Under the pieces are notes generated by a model, which had not been told where the DNA came from, did no database searches, and saw only the letters and a list, made by a program, of their open reading frames with translations. From assembly GCA_947625355.1 (NCBI GenBank), contig CANQOA010000005.1, positions 18,713 through 82,712 of the forward strand: a stretch of 64,000 nt of DNA, given 5' to 3'. The position numbers and the translations under genes are program-made. Source of the stretch: an uncultured Oscillospiraceae bacterium (GTDB lineage Bacteria; Bacillota; Clostridia; Oscillospirales; Oscillospiraceae). This document shows positions 9,053 to 17,431 of the stretch, piece by piece (the stretch's first letter is position 1; each line of letters opens with the position of its first letter).

Positions 9053-10225
9053 ATGGGAGCGACGGATAAAAAACGCACCGCCCTGGTGGTGGGCGGCTCC
9101 AGCGGCATCGGCCTGGCGGTGGTCCGGGCGCTGCTGGCCCGGGGCCGGCACGTGTGCGTCCTGGCCCGGCACGCCCCCGAGCCGGAGCTGCTGCCGGCGG
9201 GAGACTGGGAATTCATCCCCACGGACCTGCGCTATTATGACGAGGCGCTGTTCGACCGGCTGAGCGGCGATGGTGATGTGGACACGCTGTTCATCAGCGC
9301 CGGCTTTGGCCGATTGGCGTGCTTCGAGGACCTGCACCCCGCCGAGATCAAGACCATGACGGAGGTGAACACCTCCGTCGTGCTGCGGCTGGTGCGGCAG
9401 TTTTACGGGCGCATCAAATGCCCCGAACGGTTTTACTGCGGCCTTGTCAGCTCCATCGCGGGGCTGGTCAGCTCGCCCATGTTCTCGGCATACGCCGCCA
9501 CGAAGGCCGCCCTGTGCCGCTTCGCCGAGAGCGTGAACATCGAGCTGGAGGCTGCGGGCGTGACCAACCGTATCCTGAACGTGGCCCCCGGCTCCGTGCC
9601 CGGGACCCGCTTCAACGGCGGGGAAAACGACCCGGCCCTCCTTGGCTCTCTGGGGGAGGACATCGCCGACCGGCTCCTGGCGGGCGAGACCCTCTATATC
9701 CCCAACTATGAACCCACGTACCGGGGCGTGCTGGAGCGGTACGCCGCCGACGGCCACGCCTTCGGTCTGGACAGCTACCGCTACAAGCAGCAGTCCGGCC
9801 GGGTCCGCGCCGATCGCAGCGCGGTGGTCGGATACCTGTCCGGGACCTTCGACCTGTTCCACATCGGCCATTTGAATCTGCTGCGGCGGGCCAGGGCCGA
9901 GTGCGATCATCTGATCGTGGGCGTACATGAGAGCGGTTCCTGGAAGGGGAAGGTATCCTTCATCCCCTTTGAGGAGCGCATGGCCATCGTGGGGGCCTGT
10001 CAGTATGTGGACCGGGTGGTCACCTCCCCGGTAGAGGACAGCGAGGCATGGGAGCTGTACCGATTCGACAAGCTCTTCGTGGGCAGCGACTATCAGGGCA
10101 CCGAGCGGTTCAACCGCTATGAGGAATTTTTCCGGGACAAGGGCGTGCAGATCGTCTATTTCCCCTACACCCGGGGCACCAGCAGCACCCAGCTGCGGGC
10201 GGTCTTGGAGAAGAACATCCACTGA
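9053..10225 (+). CDS. Fusion of short-chain dehydrogenase and CDP-alditol-type cytidylyltransferase
   Basis: Residues 1-250 are a classical SDR: nucleotide motif GGSSGIGLAV, catalytic serine in CGLVSSIAG and YAATK. Residues 260-390 are a cytidylyltransferase of the glycerol-3-phosphate/ribitol-5-phosphate type: GYLSGTFDLFHIGHLNLL contains the HxGH motif, and RGTSSTQLR corresponds to the C-terminal RxxxSTT-like motif. Such pairs normally reduce a keto-sugar phosphate and then activate the product with CTP (compare TarJ/TarI and Bcs1), so a CDP-polyol for wall or capsule polymers is plausible. The fusion order and exact substrate are unknown. It follows tdk by 3 bases and ends at a terminator. 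Confidence 0.8.
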   Translation: MGATDKKRTALVVGGSSGIGLAVVRALLARGRHVCVLARHAPEPELLPAGDWEFIPTDLRYYDEALFDRLSGDGDVDTLFISAGFGRLACFEDLHPAEIKTMTEVNTSVVLRLVRQFYGRIKCPERFYCGLVSSIAGLVSSPMFSAYAATKAALCRFAESVNIELEAAGVTNRILNVAPGSVPGTRFNGGENDPALLGSLGEDIADRLLAGETLYIPNYEPTYRGVLERYAADGHAFGLDSYRYKQQSGRVRADRSAVVGYLSGTFDLFHIGHLNLLRRARAECDHLIVGVHESGSWKGKVSFIPFEERMAIVGACQYVDRVVTSPVEDSEAWELYRFDKLFVGSDYQGTERFNRYEEFFRDKGVQIVYFPYTRGTSSTQLRAVLEKNIH

Positions 10226-10226
10226 C

Positions 10227-10253
10227 GGAGCGCGCGGGAGCGCGCTCCTTTTT
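10227..10253 (+). terminator. Rho-independent terminator of the udk operon
   Basis: A 9-bp GC stem (GGAGCGCGC with GCGCGCTCC) and GGGA loop are followed by five T. Confidence 0.9.
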
Positions 10254-10282
10254 CTGTCATTCCCGACCGGCCCCGCCAAGAT

Positions 10283-10315
10283 AAAAAACAGGCACATGGT
10301 CTCCCATGTGCCTGT
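10283..10315 (-). terminator. Rho-independent terminator of the cstA operon
   Basis: A perfect 12-bp stem (ACAGGCACATGG with CCATGTGCCTGT) is followed on the minus strand by six T. Confidence 0.9.
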
Positions 10316-10362
10316 CTCTATTTACGCCCGCATTGTGCAGGCGGATCGTCCTCGTCCGGGGA

Positions 10363-12084
10363 TCAGGCCTTGGCCTTCTTCTTGGACTGCTTGGAGAAGG
10401 TGCTGATGCCCTCGATGATCAGGAACACGGCCAGCACGACCATCGCCGCGGCGACGATCAGCATGAACCAGTCGCCCCAAGCGGCGCCGCCGCCGAAGCA
10501 GCTGGTGCACAGGGACTTGATCCGGATGACCAGGAAGGTCAGGGTGGCGACCAGCATGAAGATGGTGGGGATGAAGAACATCTTGTTGTTCTTGCCGATG
10601 TTGCCCAGCCAGGCAGCCACGGCCATCAGAGCCAGGCCGGCCAGCAGCTGGTTGGCAGCGCCGAACAGGCCCCAGATCGCGCTCAGGCTCATGCCGCCCA
10701 GCAGGCAGCCCACGACGACCATGAACACGGTGCCCACCAGGGGATGCGCCAGGAACTTGCGAATGCCAGTGGCGTCCTTCCAGGTAGCCTCGCCGTCCTT
10801 CAGGAACAGCTCGGTGAACATGAACCGGCTCAGACGGGTGCCGGTGTCCAGGCTGGTCAGCGCGAACACGGACACGGCCAGGGTCAGCAGCGTGTAGATC
10901 ACGTTGTAGACGTGGCTGGCGCTATCCAGGCTGAACATGGAGGCGATGCCGGTGGCGAAGGCCACGGCGGGGGAGCCGAACTCACCGTCGGTATAGCGCT
11001 TGAAGACCATGCCGACAGCGATCAGGGACACGACGCCCAGAGCGGACTCGATGAGCATGGAGCCGTAGCCGATGGGCTTGGCGTCCTTCTCGTTGGCCAG
11101 CTGCTTGGAGGAGGTGCCGGTGGAGATCAGGGAGTGGAAGCCGGAGCAGGCGCCGCAGGCCACGGTGATGAACAGGGCCGGGAACAGGGAGCCCAGGCTG
11201 GTGGACCAGCCGGTGAACATGGGCAGCTCGAAGGTGGCGGTCTTGTCGCCGGTGAAGGCGGAGAAGAAGATGCCGACCACAGCCACAGCCATCATGCCGT
11301 ACAGCAGGAAGCTGCTCAGGTAGTCACGGGGCTGGAGCATGATCCACACGGGGATCAGGGAGGCGATGGCGATGTACGCGCCAATCAGCACAATCCAGGT
11401 GTTGCGGCTCAGAGCCATGCCGCAGTTCAGGCCGATGACGATGGCGGCCACGATGCCGATGATGCCGATGACAGTGGCGGGCCCGGTCTTGAGGCCGGCC
11501 TTGTTGGTCAGCATGCCGTAAATGATGGCCAGGATGATGAACAGCACGGACACCATAGCGGTGGTCTGGTTGCCGGTGACGGCGTCGCCGGTGGTGAACA
11601 GGCCAGCGGGCTCGGCGGTCATGAAGGTGCCGGCCACCACGTTCACGAAGGAGGCGATGACCATGATGAGCACCAGCAGAGCGAACAGGATGAACAGCTT
11701 CTTGGCCCGGTCGCCCATGGAGGTCTTGATGATCTCGCCGACGGACTTGCCTTCATTACGGATGGAGGCGAACAGAGAACCGAAGTCCTGCAGGCCGCCA
11801 AAGAAGATACCGCCGATGACGCACCACAGGAAAACGGGCAGCCAGCCGAAAACGGAGGCCTGGATGGGTCCATTGATGGGGCCAGCGCCCGCAATGGACG
11901 AGAAGTGGTGACCCATCAGAACGGCGGGCTTGGCGGCGACGTAGTCAACGCCGTCTTCCATCTCCACCGCCGGGGTCTTTCTGCTGGGGTCGACGCCCCA
12001 CTGCTTTGCCAGCCAGGAGCCATATGTAACATAGCCGATGACGAGCAAAACGATAGCCGCAACGATGATCAATACAGCAGTCAT
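10363..12084 (-). CDS. cstA: CstA family carbon-starvation / pyruvate or peptide transporter
   Basis: A 573-residue polytopic membrane protein with the CstA signatures GHHFSSIAGAGPINGPIQA near residue 58 and a central HSLISTGTSSKQLANE. Many hydrophobic segments run the full length; the C-terminal tail is basic (SKQSKKKAKA). Family members take up pyruvate or peptides when carbon is scarce. It is shorter than the E. coli protein, as is usual for Firmicute homologues. An unknown 166-residue protein gene ends 12 bases upstream, so the two form an operon ending at the 10283-10315 terminator. Confidence 0.9.
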   Translation of the reverse strand: MTAVLIIVAAIVLLVIGYVTYGSWLAKQWGVDPSRKTPAVEMEDGVDYVAAKPAVLMGHHFSSIAGAGPINGPIQASVFGWLPVFLWCVIGGIFFGGLQDFGSLFASIRNEGKSVGEIIKTSMGDRAKKLFILFALLVLIMVIASFVNVVAGTFMTAEPAGLFTTGDAVTGNQTTAMVSVLFIILAIIYGMLTNKAGLKTGPATVIGIIGIVAAIVIGLNCGMALSRNTWIVLIGAYIAIASLIPVWIMLQPRDYLSSFLLYGMMAVAVVGIFFSAFTGDKTATFELPMFTGWSTSLGSLFPALFITVACGACSGFHSLISTGTSSKQLANEKDAKPIGYGSMLIESALGVVSLIAVGMVFKRYTDGEFGSPAVAFATGIASMFSLDSASHVYNVIYTLLTLAVSVFALTSLDTGTRLSRFMFTELFLKDGEATWKDATGIRKFLAHPLVGTVFMVVVGCLLGGMSLSAIWGLFGAANQLLAGLALMAVAAWLGNIGKNNKMFFIPTIFMLVATLTFLVIRIKSLCTSCFGGGAAWGDWFMLIVAAAMVVLAVFLIIEGISTFSKQSKKKAKA

Positions 12085-12096
12085 AGTTACTCTCTC

Positions 12097-12597
12097 CTAC
12101 CTTTGATTTGTTATATTGCGAAAGAGCTTCTTCAGGTCCCCGCCCAGGCGGTTATAGGTGAGAGTGCCGGAAGAGGTCTCTAATGCAATCGCGCGATAGT
12201 TGCTCCAGCCCTGGAGGCTGAATCTGTAGCTCTTGGAGCGGTGGGACTTTTTCACCGTCTGCTTGGCCTCCGGCGTCATATGCCCCGCCAGGATGATGAG
12301 GGTGACGTCAGAATTGCGGTGGGCGCTGTGGGGCTTCACATGGGCCAGGCCCCGCTCCCAGGCGGCTTCCTCCAGCGCGGCGGCCCCCTCCGCGTCCAGC
12401 TCGTCCGCCACGGCGAAGTAGACATACTCGTGGGAGTCCGCCTCGGAGATGCGGGCGCTCTTCACCAGCACATAGGTCTCGCCATGGGAATGGAATCGCG
12501 CCTCCGCGGCAAAGGGCTCCTCCACGTCCTCCCGGATCACGTCGTAATACCGGACATAGGAGCGGAGGATCAGTTCAAGAGCTTCGTTGGGAGTCAT
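12097..12597 (-). CDS. Hypothetical protein upstream of cstA
   Basis: I do not recognise this 166-residue protein beyond its context. It is soluble, with an alpha/beta composition: an N-terminal helix (MTPNEALELILRSYVRYYDV), a central beta-rich section (ETYVLVKSARISEADSHEYVYFAVAD) and a basic C-terminal half (KQTVKKSHRSKSYRFSLQGW). No signal peptide or membrane helix is visible. It is the first gene of a two-gene operon with cstA and has a well-placed promoter at 12669-12697. A role in regulating or assisting the transporter is only a guess. Confidence 0.75.
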   Translation of the reverse strand: MTPNEALELILRSYVRYYDVIREDVEEPFAAEARFHSHGETYVLVKSARISEADSHEYVYFAVADELDAEGAAALEEAAWERGLAHVKPHSAHRNSDVTLIILAGHMTPEAKQTVKKSHRSKSYRFSLQGWSNYRAIALETSSGTLTYNRLGGDLKKLFRNITNQR

Positions 12598-12668
12598 ACG
12601 ATATACCTATAATTTCCAATTTCGCACGCTAACTGTTTTAAGCATTAAAGTCAAAATAAATCATTGTC

Positions 12669-12697
12669 ATTTTAGCGCTGTGCGACCGATTTTGCAA
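12669..12697 (-). promoter_or_regulatory. Sigma-A promoter of the cstA operon
   Basis: TTGCAA and TAAAAT are separated by 17 bases on the minus strand, about 70 bases before the 12597 start. Confidence 0.65.
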
Positions 12698-12738
12698 CCC
12701 TTTTCTTAAAAATTTTGTAATATTTTCGAGGGGCTTTT

Positions 12739-13104
12739 TCAATTCTGCGCCGGGCAGCCGAATTCCGCTTCCGGCACCCGTTTTTTCAGCTCGTCCATGA
12801 CGATCTTGGCGGCCTTTGTGCCCGGCAGCTGGATCTGAGCCAGCTCCTTGTCGTCGTCGCCGCAGATCACCAGGTGCTCGATCTCGAAGTCCCCCTTGCC
12901 GCAGCAGAGCTTCGCCGGCACGGCCAGCACCCGCCGGAACATCCGATGGATGCTGTGGTAAGGGATGTAATAGGTCTTGAGCCCGGCGCGGAAATACAGC
13001 CGCAGCTCTCCCAGCTTCAGCTTGCCGATCTCCCGGGCGGCCTTGTACTCGCTGTCCAGCTGGCTCTCGTCCTCCTGAACGTCGATGAGCGGATAATAAC
13101 GCAT
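12739..13104 (-). CDS. Hypothetical protein downstream of trkH
   Basis: A 121-residue soluble protein I do not recognise: an acidic start (MRYYPLIDVQEDESQLDSEYKAAREIGKL is partly charged), a beta-rich middle with LRLYFRAGLKTYYIPYHSIHRMFRRV, and a last third with LVICGDDDKELAQIQLPG. It reads like a small PH-like or nucleotide-independent regulatory fold, but that is only an impression. A good AAGGAGAAAAG ribosome site precedes the ATG, and it lies 50 bases after trkH on the same strand, so it may belong to the potassium-uptake operon. Confidence 0.7.
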   Translation of the reverse strand: MRYYPLIDVQEDESQLDSEYKAAREIGKLKLGELRLYFRAGLKTYYIPYHSIHRMFRRVLAVPAKLCCGKGDFEIEHLVICGDDDKELAQIQLPGTKAAKIVMDELKKRVPEAEFGCPAQN

Positions 13105-13153
13105 GTCTTTTCTCCTTTCTCAAATAGACCGGCGGGCCGTTTTTCCGGCGCGG

Positions 13154-14599
13154 TCAGCTCTTCCTGGCCCGGATGCCGGCGGCGAACAGCGTCAGCACCG
13201 GGAATATCTCCAGTCTCCCCAGCAGCATGCACAGGCTCAAAACGAGCTTGCTGGGCCCGCTCCAGAACGCGAAGTTGCCCGTGGGGCCCACGCGTCCCAG
13301 GCCGGGGCCGATGTTGGACAAACAGCTGATCACGCTGGTGAAGGTGGTCTCCAGATCGAATCCCTCCAGGCTCAGCAGCAAAAACGAGAGCAGCGCGATC
13401 AGGGTATAGAGCATGTAAAAGACCATGGTATTGTGGATGGCGCCGGCCTCCAGCCGCTCCCCGTCCAGGGTCACCCGGCCGACGGCCCGGGGGAACAGGA
13501 GCTTGCGGATCTCGCCCCAGATGGTCTTGCCCAGGATCACCAGCCGGGCCACCTTGGTGCCGCCGCCGGTGCTGCCGGCGCAGGCGCCCAGCAGCATCAG
13601 CAGCACCAGCAGCGCCCGGGAATAGCTGGGCCAGAGATCGAAATCCGCCGTGGCGAAGCCGGTGGTGGTGATGATGGAGGACACCTGGAAGAAGGAGTAC
13701 CGCATCGCCTGCAAAAAGCCGTCGTACAGATGGCTGATGTTCAGCGCGATGGTGACGGTGGCCGCGGCCACCACCAGCAGGTACACCCCCAGCTCCTGGC
13801 TCTTGAAGCCCTTGAGGGACCGGCGGATGAGCACGATATAATAGAGGTTGAAGTTCACGCCGAACAGGACCATGAACACCCCGACCACCATGTCCACATA
13901 GGCGCTCCCGTAGGCGCCGATGCTGGCGTTGCGCACGCCGAAGCCGCCGGTACCGGCGGTGCCGAAGGCCGTGGTCAGCGCGTCGAACCAGTTCAGCCCG
14001 CCCGCCAGCAGGAACACCACCTCCGCCGCCGTCATCACTAAATATATAATGTACAGCGACCGGGCGGTCCCGCGCATCTTGGGGGTCAGCTTGCCCTTCA
14101 CCGGGCCGGGGACCTCGGCGCGCAGCAGGTGCATGGAGTGCTCGTCGTCGGTGGGCAGCACCGCCATCATGAACACCAGCACGCCCATGCCGCCCACCAG
14201 ATGGGAGAAGCTGCGCCAGAACAGCACGCCCTTGGGCACGACCTCCACCGCGGGCAGGACGCTGGCGCCGGTGGTGGTGAAGCCGGAGATGATCTCGAAC
14301 AGGGCGTCGATGTAGTTGGGGATGGCCCCCGAGAACACGAAGGGCAGCGCCCCGAACAGGGAGATGACCACCCAGCTGAGGGCCACGGACGCGAACCCCT
14401 CCCGGGGGTGGAGCGTGCCGGTATGCTTGTGCCCCAGCGCCAGCAGCGCGCCGCCGCCGGCCAGGCACAGCCCGATCGTCCACACGAAGGGCATGACCGC
14501 CTCGCCGTACAGGACCGACACCGCCAGCGGCAGCAGCAGCAGCCCGGCCTCGATGGCCAGGATGCGGCCCAGGATACTCGTAATGATCCGGTAATTCAC
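13154..14599 (-). CDS. trkH: TrkH family potassium uptake channel
   Basis: This 481-residue polytopic protein has the four pore-loop arrangement of Trk/Ktr channels. Selectivity-filter-like segments include SGFTTTGAS, GTAGTGGFGVRNAS, TTTGFATADF and CLSNIGPGLG. It forms the K+-translocating membrane subunit. The start lies 6 bases after the trkA stop, and the two proteins form the complete system: TrkH in the membrane, TrkA as the nucleotide-gated ring in the cytoplasm. Confidence 0.93.
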   Translation of the reverse strand: MNYRIITSILGRILAIEAGLLLLPLAVSVLYGEAVMPFVWTIGLCLAGGGALLALGHKHTGTLHPREGFASVALSWVVISLFGALPFVFSGAIPNYIDALFEIISGFTTTGASVLPAVEVVPKGVLFWRSFSHLVGGMGVLVFMMAVLPTDDEHSMHLLRAEVPGPVKGKLTPKMRGTARSLYIIYLVMTAAEVVFLLAGGLNWFDALTTAFGTAGTGGFGVRNASIGAYGSAYVDMVVGVFMVLFGVNFNLYYIVLIRRSLKGFKSQELGVYLLVVAAATVTIALNISHLYDGFLQAMRYSFFQVSSIITTTGFATADFDLWPSYSRALLVLLMLLGACAGSTGGGTKVARLVILGKTIWGEIRKLLFPRAVGRVTLDGERLEAGAIHNTMVFYMLYTLIALLSFLLLSLEGFDLETTFTSVISCLSNIGPGLGRVGPTGNFAFWSGPSKLVLSLCMLLGRLEIFPVLTLFAAGIRARKS

Positions 14600-14605
14600 G
14601 GCCCG

Positions 14606-15964
14606 TTACCCTCTCAGTATATCCTCCAGGCGGGTCATGCCCGTCCTGGTGGTCACGGCCAGCACGCTGTCGCCGGCCCAGATCTCGTCGCTGCCGCCGG
14701 GGATGACGCATTTGCCGTCCCGGATGATGGCCGCCACCAGCACGTCCGGCCGGGTGGGCAAATCCTTCAGCGCCACGCCCACGCAGGGGCTGGACACCCC
14801 GGCCCGGAATTCCAGCACCTCCAGCTTCCCGTCCAGGATGCGCCGGAGCATCTCCACGCCGCTGGCACTGCTGGCGTTGTCCATGCTGCGCACATATTGC
14901 AGCACCTGCTGGGCGGTGATGTACCGGGGCTGCACCGGCTCCTCGATGCCGAAGCTCTCCGCCAGGGGCACCAGGTGCTCCTCGTTGACCTTGGCCACGG
15001 CCTTGTCCACGCCCGCGCTCCGGGCATAGGAGGCCAGGATGATGTTGATCTCGTCGGTGCCGGTGACCGCCACCAGCGCGTCCATGTCCCGCAGGCCCTC
15101 TTCCTCCAGGATATCGGGCCGGGAACCGTCGCAGCAGATGACCTCCGCCTTGGGCACTATGTCTTTGATGCGGACGCATTTGTCCGGGTCCCGCTCCGCC
15201 AGCGTGACCCGGATGCCCATGCCCAGCAGCTGCCGGCAGAGATACACGCCCACATGGCCGCCGCCCACGATCATCACGTTTTTGGCGCTTTTCTTGAACA
15301 CGCCCATGGCGCGGAAAAAGGAGTGGATATGCTTGGGCGCGCCCACCACGTTCACGCTGTCGCCCGCCTGGAGCACGAAATCGCCGCTGGGGATATGGAC
15401 CTGGCCGCCCCGGCGGACCGCGCAGATCAGCGTCCCCCGGTCAAAACGGCTGTGGAAGTTCTTCAGCTCCATGCCGCACAGGGGGTTATCTTCCGCCAGC
15501 TTGAACTCCACCAGCTCCGCCTGCCCCTTGGCAAAGGGCTCCACCTTGGCCGCCGAGGGGAAACGCAGTACGCGGCTGATCTCGCCGGCGGTATCGTAAT
15601 CCGGGTTGATGGTCATGGAAAGGCCCAGCTCGTCCCGCAGCAGCATGACCGCGTCATAGTGCTCCTGACGGCGGACCCGGGCGATGGTATGCCCCACGCC
15701 CAGCTTCCGGCCCATCATGCAGCACAGGATGTTGGACTCGTCGGAGTTGGTCGCCGCGATGAGCAGATCCGCCTTGTCCGCTCCCGCCAGGCGCAGCAGC
15801 TCGATGTCCACCGCCCCGGCGATGGAGATGGCGTCCATGGTGGTGTTCACCAGGGTGAGCCGCTCCGGGTTCCGGTCGATGACGGTCACATCGTGGCCCT
15901 CCCGGGTCAGATACTGGGTCAGGGTGAGACCGATCTTGCCCGCGCCCACAACGATGATATTCAT
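14606..15964 (-). CDS. trkA: Trk potassium transporter peripheral subunit TrkA
   Basis: The 452 residues contain two RCK repeats. The first starts MNIIVVGAGKIGLTLTQYL (Rossmann GxGxxG, NAD(H) binding) and the second at about residue 225 with VMIVGGGHVGVYLCRQL; each is followed by a TrkA_C-type domain. The length matches double-RCK TrkA rather than the single-RCK KtrA. It regulates TrkH opening by nucleotide binding. The promoter at 16009-16037 lies back to back with the promoter of the divergent parvulin gene. Confidence 0.93.
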   Translation of the reverse strand: MNIIVVGAGKIGLTLTQYLTREGHDVTVIDRNPERLTLVNTTMDAISIAGAVDIELLRLAGADKADLLIAATNSDESNILCCMMGRKLGVGHTIARVRRQEHYDAVMLLRDELGLSMTINPDYDTAGEISRVLRFPSAAKVEPFAKGQAELVEFKLAEDNPLCGMELKNFHSRFDRGTLICAVRRGGQVHIPSGDFVLQAGDSVNVVGAPKHIHSFFRAMGVFKKSAKNVMIVGGGHVGVYLCRQLLGMGIRVTLAERDPDKCVRIKDIVPKAEVICCDGSRPDILEEEGLRDMDALVAVTGTDEINIILASYARSAGVDKAVAKVNEEHLVPLAESFGIEEPVQPRYITAQQVLQYVRSMDNASSASGVEMLRRILDGKLEVLEFRAGVSSPCVGVALKDLPTRPDVLVAAIIRDGKCVIPGGSDEIWAGDSVLAVTTRTGMTRLEDILRG

Positions 15965-16008
15965 AAGTCCTCCTCATATCACACCAAAGCGCAATTATAA
16001 CGGATAAC

Positions 16009-16037
16009 ATATTAGCACCGCGGAGAAATTCCGTCAA
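16009..16037 (-). promoter_or_regulatory. Promoter of trkA-trkH
   Basis: TTGACG and TAATAT are 17 bases apart on the minus strand, with a TGC extended -10. The -35 box ends only 4 bases from the -35 box of the divergent promoter. Confidence 0.7.
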
Positions 16038-16041
16038 GCGC

Positions 16042-16070
16042 TTGTGGCGGCGCGCGGAACGTGGTATACT
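16042..16070 (+). promoter_or_regulatory. Promoter of the parvulin lipoprotein gene
   Basis: TTGTGG and TATACT are separated by 17 bases, 46 bases before the start codon. Confidence 0.7.
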
Positions 16071-16116
16071 GAAAACCGGTTTTTTCAAATCGGTCACATC
16101 ACAAAGGAGGTCCCCC

Positions 16117-17358
16117 ATGACCAAGAAACTGATCGCCCTGGCCCTGTGCCTGGCCCTGACGGCGGCTCTGGCCGCCGGCTGCGGCAGCCAGATCAAGGAA
16201 TACGAGCCCACCCCCGACCCCTTGGCGGAGAACACCGACGCCCCCGAGACGACCGCCGAGACCGCGCCCACCGACGCCCCCGAGGAAGCCGAGGGCACCC
16301 CGGCGCCCACCCCCGACCCCGGACTGGGCTACGCCGCCTTCGACCCGGACGAGCTCGTGGCGACCTATAACGGCACGCCCATCACGTGGCGGGAGTACTA
16401 TTACTGGCTGAACTACTATGTCGGCTACGTCCAGTACATGACCGCCATGGGCGCTCCCTTCTCCGGCTGGGACGGCAATGACTATGCCGCCGATATCTCC
16501 AACCAGGACCTGGTGGTGACCTCCGCCCGGGAGAGCATGTTCCCCCACCACGCCCTGGAGGATCTGGCGGAGGAGATGGATCTCCAGCTGGACGAGGCGG
16601 ACCAGGAGGGGATCCGGGATATCTTCGAGCAGAACGCCGACAGCTATGGCGACGGGGATGGCACCTGCACCCAGGAGGAGAGCGACGCGTTCGAGGAATA
16701 CCTGGACAGTCAGTTCATCGACCGGGCCTATTTTGATTACATCAGCGGCATCGAGCTGCTGTCGGAGAAGCTGTTCCCCGCCCTGTACGGCGAGGACGGG
16801 GCCGATCTTTCGGACGAGGAAGTGCTCTCCTTCGCCGAGGACCAATCCGTCATGGCCTGCAAGCACATCCTGTTCATGACCGTGGACAGCTCCACCGGGG
16901 AGCCCCTGGCGGACGACGTGGTCGCCGAGCAGAAAGCCAAGGCCGACGAGGTATACGCCCAGCTGGCCGCCGTGGCGGACGACAGGGACGCGCTTTTGGA
17001 GCTGTTCGACCAGCTGATGAATGAGTATTCCGAGGACACGGGCCTGGCCCACTATCCGGACGGGTATATCTTCGTGCCGGGGGTGATGGTGCCCGTCTTT
17101 GAGCAGACCACCATGGCCCTGGAGGAATACGGCCTGTCCGAGCCGGTGGACTCCAGCTACGGCTACCACATCATCCTGCGGCTGCCTGTGGACCCCGACG
17201 GGACCTATACGGACGCCTCCGGCACCTCCGGCCCCCTGCGCGCCGCCGCGGCCAGCGCGGCCTTCTCCCGGCGGCTGACGGACCTGGTCGCGGAGGCCGA
17301 GATCGTCTGGGAGCCCGACTTTGACCCCATGGACTTCACCGCCGTTTTCGGCGAGTGA
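16117..17358 (+). CDS. Parvulin-type peptidyl-prolyl isomerase lipoprotein (PrsA/SurA-like)
   Basis: The ATG at 16117 is chosen because AAAGGAGG sits 6 bases upstream and it begins the signal peptide directly. A longer frame starting inside the promoter is rejected. The lipobox LAAGC places the lipid-modified cysteine at residue 22. A Thr/Glu/Pro-rich linker (about 25-75) precedes a SurA_N-like helical region. A parvulin domain follows from about residue 245 (ACKHILFMT) to the YGYHIILRL strand. It probably helps fold secreted proteins on the outer membrane face. At 413 residues it is longer than PrsA, owing to the linker and helical part. Confidence 0.85.
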   Translation: MTKKLIALALCLALTAALAAGCGSQIKEYEPTPDPLAENTDAPETTAETAPTDAPEEAEGTPAPTPDPGLGYAAFDPDELVATYNGTPITWREYYYWLNYYVGYVQYMTAMGAPFSGWDGNDYAADISNQDLVVTSARESMFPHHALEDLAEEMDLQLDEADQEGIRDIFEQNADSYGDGDGTCTQEESDAFEEYLDSQFIDRAYFDYISGIELLSEKLFPALYGEDGADLSDEEVLSFAEDQSVMACKHILFMTVDSSTGEPLADDVVAEQKAKADEVYAQLAAVADDRDALLELFDQLMNEYSEDTGLAHYPDGYIFVPGVMVPVFEQTTMALEEYGLSEPVDSSYGYHIILRLPVDPDGTYTDASGTSGPLRAAAASAAFSRRLTDLVAEAEIVWEPDFDPMDFTAVFGE

Positions 17359-17369
17359 TCCCTGTCACG

Positions 17370-17407
17370 AAAAAAAGATCGCCGGTGCAGTCCGGCGATC
17401 TTTTTTT
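17370..17407. terminator. Bidirectional terminator
   Basis: A 16-bp perfect stem (AAAAAAAGATCGCCGG with its complement) and 6-base loop, with A/T tracts on both sides, lie between two convergent genes. Confidence 0.92.
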
Positions 17408-17431
17408 GTGTCTGGAACGGCGGGGCGTTTC

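Noticed and set aside
10306..12183. A 625-codon plus-strand frame opposite cstA
   Set aside because: It mirrors cstA in the other strand, with repetitive Gly/Gln/His content and no start signal.
13017..15179. A 720-codon frame overlapping trkH and trkA
   Set aside because: Arg/Gly/His-rich out-of-frame translation of the trk genes, which have full family motifs in their own frame.
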